A stretch of 8,783 bases of DNA, taken from NCBI GenBank assembly GCA_904501795.1, contig CAJGCK010000050.1, positions 1 through 8,783 on the forward strand. The letters run 5' to 3'. A program made the translations under genes and the position numbers. This stretch comes from an uncultured Clostridia bacterium (GTDB lineage Bacteria; Bacillota; Clostridia; Christensenellales; Borkfalkiaceae). Below, in pieces: positions 1-6,035 of the stretch. The notes under the pieces are model-generated. The model was not told where the DNA came from and searched no databases. It saw only the letters and a program-made list of their open reading frames with translations. Position 1 is the stretch's first letter. Every line of letters begins with the position of its first letter.

Positions 1-771
1 ATGCTTGAAGATATTGCTATTCTTACCGGAGGTACGGTGGTTTCTTCGGAACTCGGCTATGAATTTAAAGACGTTACGTTAGATATGCTTGGACGTTGCG
101 CTTCAGTTAAGGTGGATAAAGATAACACGACTATCGTTAACGGCGCTGGCAACCCCGACGCAATTAAGGCAAGAAAACAAGCTATAAAAGCGCAAATTGC
201 CGAAACCACTTCCGATTACGATAGAGAAAAACTTCAAGAACGTCTTGCTAAACTTGCTGGTGGCGTTGCAGTTATTAACGTTGGCGCCGCTACTGAAATT
301 GAAATGAAAGAAAAGAAACTTCGTATTGAAGACGCGCTTAACGCAACCAAGGCGGCAGTTCAAGAAGGTATAGTTCCCGGTGGCGGAATTGCGCTTATAT
401 CTACCGTTAAGTCTATTAAAGATTATGCCGAAACTCTTGTTGGCGACGAAAAGACGGGCGCTTTAATCGTTCTTAAAGCGGTTGAAACTCCCCTTAAACA
501 AATCGCGCTCAACGCAGGACTTGACGGTGCGGTTATTCTTAACGAAATTCTTAAAGCAAACAAAAACAACTTTGGTTTCAACGCTCTTACTAACGAGTAC
601 ACCGATATGGTTGAAAGTGGTATTATTGACCCGACCAAAGTTACCCGTTCTGCTCTTGAAAACGCAGGTTCGGTTGCAGGCGTGTTCCTAACGACCGAAG
701 CCGTTGTTGCGGATATTAAAGAAGAAACACCCGCTCAAATGCCCGCAGGCGGTATGGGTGGAATGTATTAA
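1..771 (+). CDS. groL: 60 kDa chaperonin GroEL, C-terminal part (5' truncated by window)
   Basis: GroEL forms the double-ring ATP-dependent protein-folding chamber of the cytoplasm with its GroES lid. The 256 residues seen match the second half of the family without gaps that I can detect. The first Met is an internal residue (equivalent to about Met288 of E. coli GroEL), not a start; the real start lies upstream of the window. Residues 1-88 are the end of the apical domain, about 89-122 the intermediate domain, and the rest the equatorial domain. The motif SDYDREKLQERLAKLAGGVA (71-90) is a family signature. Asp111 in EDALNAT corresponds to the ATPase residue Asp398, followed by the nucleotide-site PGGGIAL loop (126-132). 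The protein ends in the usual Gly/Met-rich tail (GGMGGMY), so the C-terminus is complete. Identification is essentially certain. A groES upstream would be expected but cannot be seen. Confidence 0.98.
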   Translation: MLEDIAILTGGTVVSSELGYEFKDVTLDMLGRCASVKVDKDNTTIVNGAGNPDAIKARKQAIKAQIAETTSDYDREKLQERLAKLAGGVAVINVGAATEIEMKEKKLRIEDALNATKAAVQEGIVPGGGIALISTVKSIKDYAETLVGDEKTGALIVLKAVETPLKQIALNAGLDGAVILNEILKANKNNFGFNALTNEYTDMVESGIIDPTKVTRSALENAGSVAGVFLTTEAVVADIKEETPAQMPAGGMGGMY

Positions 772-809
772 TAATTCAAAATTTTAATAATTTGTTTCAA
801 AAAAAGATA

Positions 810-846
810 AACGCCGTAACCAAATTGGTTACGGCGTTGGTTTTTT
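810..846. terminator. Bidirectional intrinsic terminator between groL and the convergent four-gene operon
   Basis: A perfect 14-bp inverted repeat (810-823 and 825-838, AACGCCGTAACCAA and its complement) is followed by GG and a T6 run (841-846) on the plus strand. It is preceded by an A7 run at 799-805, which supplies a U-run for minus-strand transcripts. The arms are separated by one base, so the innermost A-T pairs must open to form the loop. The position between two converging genes fits a shared terminator. Confidence 0.93.
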
Positions 847-850
847 AAAT

Positions 851-1525
851 TTAATTTTCAGCGGTATAAAGAGCCACGCTATCGACAAACTCCGTTTTAA
901 CCTTTTTCTCAATACCAAACTTTTTAGCCAAATCTTCTACTAGTTTAAGTGCATTTTTTAGTCCCCTATCGCTTTTTACTTTTACAGTGAAAGGTACTTC
1001 GGCGTATTCTTTAACGTCTTGCATATCTTTTTGAAAATACACCCTTTCGTTATAATCTACAACTGATAGGGCTAAATGAAGTTTAAGTGTCTTTCCCCTT
1101 ATCGTCAGTTTTGCAATAAGCGTTTTGCCGTTTCTATAAGACACCCCTTTAAGCGACAGTCTTGCGTTTACTTTTTTTAACGAGCGAAAGGCGTTATCTA
1201 TCTCTCGAACGTAGCCTTGTATAACTTCTTCGGCAACAAAAAGTTTATCCTTAAACGGAATACGTTTTGACGGCGAAAAATCTTCTTCAATATCACCTAT
1301 AAACAGTTGTTCTTGGTTTTGTGGCGACTCTTCGACCGTTTCTTTAACCGCGTCTTCCGCGTCCTTTTCGGGTTTAATTAACGGTTGTTCACTTTCGTTA
1401 TCGCCTTTGGCTTTTTTACAATACTTGACAAACAGCCATATTAGAACCGCTAAAACCACTACTACGTCTACCGCGATAAAGATTTGTAGGGGCGTTATGA
1501 ACGCCAGTAATGATAAAAGTTGCAT
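851..1525 (-). CDS. Single-pass membrane protein with conserved C-terminal domain, function unknown
   Basis: The 224-residue protein has one hydrophobic segment near the N-terminus (about residues 13-35, rich in Val/Leu/Ile), followed by YCKKAKG, a positive stop-transfer cluster that places the rest in the cytoplasm. Residues about 41-85 are acidic, low-complexity and probably disordered. Residues about 88-205 form a compact alpha/beta domain (FKDKL, GYVREIDNAF, NGKTLIAKLTIRGKTLKLHLAL, YAEVPFTVKVKSDRGLKNA) that I recognise as recurring in uncharacterised proteins of gut Clostridia; I know no assigned function or enzymatic motif for it. It is the last gene of a minus-strand operon, 12 bases after the DUF1846 gene. 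GGGAG at 1531-1535, five bases before the ATG, supports this start. It could be a membrane-tethered nucleic-acid or protein-binding factor, but the sequence does not say which. Confidence 0.82.
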   Translation of the reverse strand: MQLLSLLAFITPLQIFIAVDVVVVLAVLIWLFVKYCKKAKGDNESEQPLIKPEKDAEDAVKETVEESPQNQEQLFIGDIEEDFSPSKRIPFKDKLFVAEEVIQGYVREIDNAFRSLKKVNARLSLKGVSYRNGKTLIAKLTIRGKTLKLHLALSVVDYNERVYFQKDMQDVKEYAEVPFTVKVKSDRGLKNALKLVEDLAKKFGIEKKVKTEFVDSVALYTAEN

Positions 1526-1537
1526 AATATCTCCCGT

Positions 1538-3025
1538 TTAGTTTGCGTTATATAACTTTTGCGTTTGCCTTTTCGGTTCACAAGTTACGTCTATTCCAAG
1601 TTTTTTGAAAGTTTTGCTATCTACGTGCGAAAGCACTACAGACGAGTGCAATTGCGCGCCTTTAAGTTTGCCAAGTTGCTCCATCGCTATTTTAGCGTTG
1701 GGGTCGGTAACCGCCGAAACGGCAAGGCAAATTAAAACTTCGTCGGTATGTAATCTTGGGTTTACACTGCCCATATGCTCTAATTTTAAGCGTTGAACGG
1801 GCTCTATAACGGTTGATGAAATAACGTCGGTTTCCTTAGGAATACCGCCTAACGCTTTTAGCGCGTTTAATAGTACCGAAGCACTTGCGCCAAGTAATTC
1901 ACCCGTTTTACCGACTACTATCCTACCGTCGCTAAGCGATAGCGCGCAACCGGGTAGCCCCGTTGCCATTTCTTTGTCGAGCGCAGGTTTAACCACCGTT
2001 CTATCCGCCGTCGATATACCGAGCTTACTCATCAAAAGTTCTATTTTTGAAACCGTTTCTTTGGGTAGTTTGCCCTTTTTAACTTCTACAAGCACAGAGT
2101 AGTATCTTCTTATTATTTCTTGCTTAGAAGCCTCTCTCACCACTTGGTCGTTTATAATGCATTTGCCCGCCATATTGACGCCCATATCTGTCGGCGATTT
2201 GTAGGGAGATTTATCCATTATCTTTTTGAGCATCGCCGATAACACGGGGAAAATCTCTACGTCTCTATTATAATTAACCGTCATCTCGCCGTAAGCTTCT
2301 AAATGAAATGGATCTATCATATTCATGTCGGCAAGGTCGGCAGTCGCCGATTCGTACGCTATGTTTACGGGATGATTTAGCGGTAAATTCCAAACAGGGA
2401 AAGTTTCATATTTAGCATACCCCGCTTTAATGCCGTGTTTATATTCGTGATATAGTTGGGATAGACAAGTTGCCATTTTGCCACTGCCTGGGCCCGGAGC
2501 GGTTACCACAACTAACGGACGAGTGGTTATAACGTAATCGTTCCTACCAAAACCGTTATCACTTATTATGTTTTCTACTTCCGACGGATATCCTTCTATT
2601 TGGTAATGCTTGTATACCTTTATACCAAGCGAATTAAGTCTTTTTTCAAAAGTTTCGGCTGATGGTTGTGATTGAAAGCAGGTTAAAACAACGCTTCCAA
2701 CGTAAAAACCTTGACCACGGAATATGTCTATTAAACGAAGCACTTCCGTTTCGTAGGTAATATCTAGGTCGCTTCTAGTCTTGTTCTTTTGTATGTGATT
2801 TGCGTTTATTGCTATTAGTATCTCGGCTTTATCTTTTAATTGCGACAGCATTTTTATTTTACTGTCAGGCATAAAACCTGGCAACACGCGTGAAGCGTGA
2901 TAATCGTCGAATAACTTCCCGCCGAATTCAAGGTACAATTTGTCCCCGAATTGCTCTATTCTTTCCGCTATTTTTGCCGATTGCATTTCTAAATACTTTT
3001 CGTTGTCAAATCCTATTACGTTCAT
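1538..3025 (-). CDS. DUF1846 domain protein (conserved Firmicutes protein of unknown function)
   Basis: The 495-residue protein matches the DUF1846 family in length and sequence throughout, from the opening GFDNEKYLEMQSAKIAERI and LYLEFGGKLFDDYHASRVLPG to the C-terminal region. The family is widespread in streptococci, lactobacilli and clostridia; a structure is known but, as far as I recall, no function is assigned. Residues 172-183 (VVVTAPGPGSGK) form a hydrophobic strand and a GxGxGK loop resembling a phosphate-binding P-loop. This suggests nucleotide binding but is not proof. No signal peptide or membrane segment is evident, so it is probably cytoplasmic. It lies 17 bases after the PqqD-like gene and 12 bases before the membrane-protein gene on the same strand, so is probably co-transcribed. 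Its ribosome site is weak: only GAGACGG about ten bases upstream of the ATG, so translation may depend on readthrough from upstream. Confidence 0.93.
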   Translation of the reverse strand: MNVIGFDNEKYLEMQSAKIAERIEQFGDKLYLEFGGKLFDDYHASRVLPGFMPDSKIKMLSQLKDKAEILIAINANHIQKNKTRSDLDITYETEVLRLIDIFRGQGFYVGSVVLTCFQSQPSAETFEKRLNSLGIKVYKHYQIEGYPSEVENIISDNGFGRNDYVITTRPLVVVTAPGPGSGKMATCLSQLYHEYKHGIKAGYAKYETFPVWNLPLNHPVNIAYESATADLADMNMIDPFHLEAYGEMTVNYNRDVEIFPVLSAMLKKIMDKSPYKSPTDMGVNMAGKCIINDQVVREASKQEIIRRYYSVLVEVKKGKLPKETVSKIELLMSKLGISTADRTVVKPALDKEMATGLPGCALSLSDGRIVVGKTGELLGASASVLLNALKALGGIPKETDVISSTVIEPVQRLKLEHMGSVNPRLHTDEVLICLAVSAVTDPNAKIAMEQLGKLKGAQLHSSVVLSHVDSKTFKKLGIDVTCEPKRQTQKLYNAN

Positions 3026-3042
3026 CTTTAAGTACCGTCTCG

Positions 3043-3306
3043 CTATTTAACGAGTCCCGCCTCCACCATCTTTTTTATAAACGCTTGCACGTCTTTTCTT
3101 GCTATTTCTTCACTAACTTCGTATTCGCTCAAAAGCGCTTGAACTAGTTCGCCTTCTTCCGCGCCCTGTTCTAACTTTTTCCATAAAAAAGCGCCTGAAT
3201 CGTTTAAGTTTATCATGCAATTAAAATCTTTTGCTCGCTCACCCACGGCAACTACTACGTAATTGCCCGCAACTTCCCTTAGTATTAATCCGCTTTTAAT
3301 TTTCAT
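3043..3306 (-). CDS. PqqD-like protein (small winged-helix, RiPP-recognition-element type)
   Basis: The 87-residue protein fits the PqqD family: a basic N-terminal strand pair (KSGLILREVAGNYVVVAVG), a central FNCMINLNDSGAFLWKKLEQG segment with the typical 'LN-x-(S/T)-(A/G)-x-(F/L)-(L/I)-W' signature, then a helical half (ELVQALLSEYEVSEEIARKDVQAFIKKMVEAGLV). PqqD-type domains bind leader peptides of ribosomally made modified peptides, but many stand-alone copies in Firmicutes have no known partner. I chose ATG at 3306 because AAGGAG (3313-3318) lies six bases upstream; the in-frame TTG at 3309 would leave only three. The gene overlaps the end of the HprK-like gene by 11 bases, implying translational coupling. 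No precursor peptide, radical SAM enzyme or cyclase gene is in view, so a RiPP role is inference only. Confidence 0.88.
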   Translation of the reverse strand: MKIKSGLILREVAGNYVVVAVGERAKDFNCMINLNDSGAFLWKKLEQGAEEGELVQALLSEYEVSEEIARKDVQAFIKKMVEAGLVK

Positions 3307-4024
3307 CAATAACTCCTTCTACCATCGCTTTATACGAAGTTTCCGCCGCCTCTCTCGATACGTTACAACCAAGTTTATATAGTGGCGTTTGCTTTAACAT
3401 TTTGTCTATTATATCAAGCAATTTGTCCATATCCGCTTCATCTGTCGGGCGGATAGTTTGATTAAACACCGTGAACAACATTTCTTTAACGCTTGCTTTT
3501 TCTATCACGTTCTCTTTCGACTGATATATCTTACATATCGCCTTGATCGGCGCGCGAACGTTATTGTCTAACCTGTGTTTACCGTTCCACGGCGTTCCGT
3601 AAACGTAAAATTCCCCGTCTATATATCTTATAATCGGCTTATCGTCGTTTATCATCACTGCGCGATCTTTTAACATTTCACACCATAAGCGAGCGTGCGT
3701 TGATTTTCCCGTCCCGCTCGGCGCGGTAAACAAGTACGCACCACCGTCTACCATTATTGCGCTACAATGAAAAACTATCCCGTTACGGTGGCTTAACGCG
3801 TGGTTACACAACGCGCGAAACAGCGCCAAACTCTCCACGTACGGCTCGGGAAAAGTCAAATCACCCGAAACGGACTTTTCGTAGTCTATTTCTTTTTGAG
3901 TGATTTCTGCAACGAATTCAGGCTTTTCGTCACCCGAATATAAATACTTTTCACACACGGAAGCAGTAAAAGGATATTTAATTTTGGCACCGAATACTAT
4001 ATCGGCAATTTTATAAATCAACAT
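3296..4024 (-). CDS. HPr kinase / PEP carboxykinase-like P-loop protein
   Basis: The 242-residue protein has the core of the HprK/PEPCK-like P-loop fold. After a variable N-terminal region comes FHCSAIMVDGGAYLFTAPSG (86-104) with Walker A APSGTGKST (101-109), an acidic ND-D-K-P motif at 126-129 resembling the Walker B/catalytic Asp region, and GTPWNGKH (143-150). This short form differs from true HprK (about 310 residues), which adds an N-terminal regulatory domain; I do not see the HprK signature loop, so phosphorylation of HPr is not implied. Relatives occur beside PqqD-like proteins, including kinases in some lasso-peptide clusters, and here the next gene is PqqD-like with an 11-base overlap. 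A small-molecule or peptide kinase is plausible but unproven. It is the first gene of the operon, 31 bases downstream of the -10 of a strong promoter; its own Shine-Dalgarno is poor (AAGTAG abutting ATG). Confidence 0.85.
   Translation of the reverse strand: MLIYKIADIVFGAKIKYPFTASVCEKYLYSGDEKPEFVAEITQKEIDYEKSVSGDLTFPEPYVESLALFRALCNHALSHRNGIVFHCSAIMVDGGAYLFTAPSGTGKSTHARLWCEMLKDRAVMINDDKPIIRYIDGEFYVYGTPWNGKHRLDNNVRAPIKAICKIYQSKENVIEKASVKEMLFTVFNQTIRPTDEADMDKLLDIIDKMLKQTPLYKLGCNVSREAAETSYKAMVEGVIDEN
3313..3318 (-). promoter_or_regulatory. Ribosome binding site that decides the PqqD-like start
   Basis: AAGGAG on the minus strand is six bases from ATG 3306 but only three from the alternative TTG 3309, which favours the ATG. 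It lies inside the coding sequence of the upstream HprK-like gene. Confidence 0.75.
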
Positions 4025-4043
4025 CTACTTATTCGCACGTTTT

Positions 4044-4064
4044 AATATTTATATATTAAATATT
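4044..4064. repeat. AT-only inverted repeat overlapping the HprK-like promoter
   Basis: AATATTTA (4044-4051) and TAAATATT (4057-4064) are perfect 8-bp inverted arms five bases apart. They cover the end of the minus-strand -10 box and its predicted start site, where a dimeric repressor would bind. In DNA this AT-rich, chance palindromes are common, so an operator is only a suggestion. Confidence 0.4.
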
Positions 4065-4090
4065 TTAACAAAGCCACCGTGTTTTGTCAA
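4062..4090 (-). promoter_or_regulatory. Sigma-A promoter for the HprK-like/PqqD/DUF1846 operon
   Basis: On the minus strand TTGACA (4085-4090) is a perfect -35 box and TAAAAT (4062-4067) a five-of-six -10 box, separated by exactly 17 bases. The predicted start site is near 4055, leaving a leader of about 30 bases before ATG 4024. Confidence 0.8.
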
Positions 4091-4098
4091 TGTTTAAA

Positions 4099-4127
4099 TT
4101 GATTTTAAAACCTTTTTTGTGTATAAT
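4099..4127 (+). promoter_or_regulatory. Sigma-A promoter for apbE, predicting a leaderless transcript
   Basis: TTGATT (4099-4104), a 17-base spacer and a perfect TATAAT (4122-4127). A start site six to eight bases after the -10 box falls at about 4133-4135, directly on the ATG at 4134. The -35 box is only eight bases from the oppositely oriented -35 box of the HprK-like operon, so the two polymerases probably exclude each other. Confidence 0.8.
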
Positions 4128-4133
4128 GTAAGT

Positions 4134-5213
4134 ATGAAAAAATTAGTTTGTTTTTTAACTTGCGTTATCGTTTGCTTTTTTGCTCAATCTTGCGCAAACC
4201 AAACAAAATTTAGCACCAACGTTTTTTGCTTTAACACTTCAGTGCGTATAGAAGTCTATTCAAAACCATTATCTAATGAATTAGACAAGCAAATACACGA
4301 TCTCTTGCTTACGTTAGACGAGCAACTTTCACTTTCCAAAGATAACTGCGTTTCATCTTTTAACAACGCCGGCAAAAATCAACCCGTGCAATTTTCCGAC
4401 GTAGCATTTTCTTTGCTTAAAAAGGCTGTTTCATACAACGAATTAACGGGCGGACTTTTTGACGTTACCGTTTATCCGTTAGTCTCGCTTTGGGGCCTTG
4501 ATAACCGTTATCCCGTTGAAAGTTTTACGCCACCGAATAGCGATGCTATCCAACAGGCGTTATCTTTCGTTGGTTGCGAATATATTGAGTTGAACGAACA
4601 AGATAAAACGGTTACCAAACTTAATTCAAACGTTAAAATCGATTTTGGCGGAATGGCAAAGGGATACGCTGTTCAATTAGTTAAAGAACTACTGCTAAAC
4701 AACGGATATTTAGACGGATATATTAACGTTGGTGGAAGCAGTTTACATATTTTATCCCTTAAAAATCAAAACAATTATTTGGGCGTGCGACACCCACGGA
4801 ATACTTCTTCTGCTATTTTGAATTTGCACTCTAACGTAATAAACGGAAAATCTGTTTCAACTAGCGGAGATTATAACCGATATTATGAGTTCGACGGCAA
4901 CCGCTATTCGCACTTGATAAATCCCCTAACTGGCGCACCTAGTAACACGGGCGTTATTAGTGCAACGATTTTAGGTGAAGACGCTTGTCTTTTAGACGCC
5001 TTGTCTACGGCACTATTCTTTATTGAACACGACCCCGTGGACACAAACTCTTCGCCACTTGTTTCGTTTGCTAAAAACTTGTGCGAAAATTATTCTAACT
5101 TTTCGGTTGTTATAGTGTATCAAAAAGGCGAACACAAACAAATAATTACCAACCGAACGTTGACGGACTTTACTTTATTCGACCAAACCTATTCGGTTAT
5201 AAGCATAAACTAA
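4134..5213 (+). CDS. apbE: FAD:protein FMN transferase ApbE, lipoprotein
   Basis: ApbE moves FMN from FAD onto a Thr/Ser of target flavoproteins outside the membrane (for example Rnf or Nqr subunits or extracellular reductases), using magnesium. The 359-residue product begins with a lipoprotein signal: MKK, a hydrophobic stretch, then AQSC with Cys20 as the likely lipidated residue. Family motifs follow in order: LTGGLFDVTVYPLVSLWG (104-121), KIDFGGMAKGYAV (168-180), YINVGGSS (196-203), SVSTSGDYNRYYEFDG (240-255), RYSHLINPLTG (257-267), and DALSTALF (288-295) with Asp288 and Thr292 at the usual metal-binding positions. An upstream in-frame GTG at 4119 lies inside the promoter and so is not the start. 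No Shine-Dalgarno precedes ATG 4134. No flavoprotein target is visible here. It ends at a terminator shared with the convergent permease gene. Confidence 0.95.
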   Translation: MKKLVCFLTCVIVCFFAQSCANQTKFSTNVFCFNTSVRIEVYSKPLSNELDKQIHDLLLTLDEQLSLSKDNCVSSFNNAGKNQPVQFSDVAFSLLKKAVSYNELTGGLFDVTVYPLVSLWGLDNRYPVESFTPPNSDAIQQALSFVGCEYIELNEQDKTVTKLNSNVKIDFGGMAKGYAVQLVKELLLNNGYLDGYINVGGSSLHILSLKNQNNYLGVRHPRNTSSAILNLHSNVINGKSVSTSGDYNRYYEFDGNRYSHLINPLTGAPSNTGVISATILGEDACLLDALSTALFFIEHDPVDTNSSPLVSFAKNLCENYSNFSVVIVYQKGEHKQIITNRTLTDFTLFDQTYSVISIN

Positions 5214-5235
5214 CGACTATAAATTTAATAAAATT

Positions 5236-5269
5236 AAAACGCACCCGTTAATTAAAGAGTGCGTTTTTT
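5236..5269. terminator. Bidirectional intrinsic terminator between apbE and the ABC permease gene
   Basis: AAAACGCAC (5236-5244) pairs with GTGCGTTTT (5259-5267) around a 14-base AT-rich loop. T6 at 5264-5269 serves the plus strand, and on the minus strand the stem runs into TTTTAATTTT. It lies between two converging genes. Confidence 0.85.
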
Positions 5270-5279
5270 ATTTCGTTTT

Positions 5280-6035
5280 TTAGTTTTGTTTTTTTAGCGC
5301 TAATAAGGATAATCTATTGAACACGGCTTCTACTACCACGCCTATCAATACCGCCACAACGACAAGCGCGAACATGGTTGCAGTTTGGTAATAAATTTTA
5401 GAAATATTGAGCATATATCCTAGCGAATACGCCGTCTGGGCAAGCACTTCCGCCGCCACCATTAACTTGAAATTTAGCGAAATTCCACTGCCTATCGCTT
5501 GATAAACGGTGGACGAAACAAGTGGTAATTCGATATGGAAAAATACTTGTAACTCGTTTGCTCCGTCCACCCTACTAGCTTCTGCATACTGTTTATCTAA
5601 CCCTTGTAACGCACCGAAAATTTGAGTGTATAACGTTGGCATAACTACCAACGTCGTTACCACCACGGGCGCTATTAAAGAGTTGGTCCATATAAGCAAC
5701 AATAGTACGACTGCTATGGTCGGAAGCGCACGAACTACGCTTATAACGGTGGATATAACTCGTTCTGCCAGCTTAAACTTTACACTTAGAACGGACAATG
5801 AAAAGGCGCTTGCAAACGAAAAAGCAAAACCTATTAAACTGCGAAGTAGCGTGTTTAAAAGCGAAATATAAAACTCGCCGTCGCCAAGTAACGAAACAAG
5901 CGCTTCTGACGTTTTAGAAACACTAGGCAATAGATATTCGCTTTGAGTTGTGACGGATAAAACCGACCACAACACTATTATCGCTACCACCGTTAATATC
6001 GGCAGTATTACGTTTAGTAATTTGTTAATTTTCAT
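5280..6035 (-). CDS. ABC importer permease, SsuC/TauC-like
   Basis: The 251-residue membrane protein is the permease of an ABC importer of the nitrate/sulfonate/taurine/hydroxymethylpyrimidine type. It has about six hydrophobic segments, starting at residues 8-28 and ending near 219-240, and a good EAA loop, YAEASRVDGANELQVFFHIELPL (150-172), which contacts the ATPase in the cytoplasm. Length is normal for the family. Its ATG directly follows the stop of the substrate-binding gene (TAGATG, no gap), with only a weak GGA well upstream, so it is probably translated by coupling. The operon stops after this gene: no ATPase follows, only a terminator and convergent apbE, so the ATPase must be encoded elsewhere or shared. 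Substrate cannot be read from the permease. Confidence 0.93.
   Translation of the reverse strand: MKINKLLNVILPILTVVAIIVLWSVLSVTTQSEYLLPSVSKTSEALVSLLGDGEFYISLLNTLLRSLIGFAFSFASAFSLSVLSVKFKLAERVISTVISVVRALPTIAVVLLLLIWTNSLIAPVVVTTLVVMPTLYTQIFGALQGLDKQYAEASRVDGANELQVFFHIELPLVSSTVYQAIGSGISLNFKLMVAAEVLAQTAYSLGYMLNISKIYYQTATMFALVVVAVLIGVVVEAVFNRLSLLALKKQN

Noticed and set aside
103..363. Minus-strand frame within groL
   Set aside because: Antisense shadow of a highly conserved coding region, with no ribosome site and no recognisable protein.
3296..4024. True HPr kinase/phosphorylase (hprK)
   Set aside because: Too short, lacks the N-terminal regulatory domain and the HprK signature loop, and its context is PqqD/DUF1846 rather than lgt or other usual hprK neighbours.
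4119..4133. Upstream GTG start for apbE
   Set aside because: The GTG lies before and inside the TATAAT box, upstream of the predicted start of transcription, and the lipoprotein signal begins cleanly at ATG 4134.
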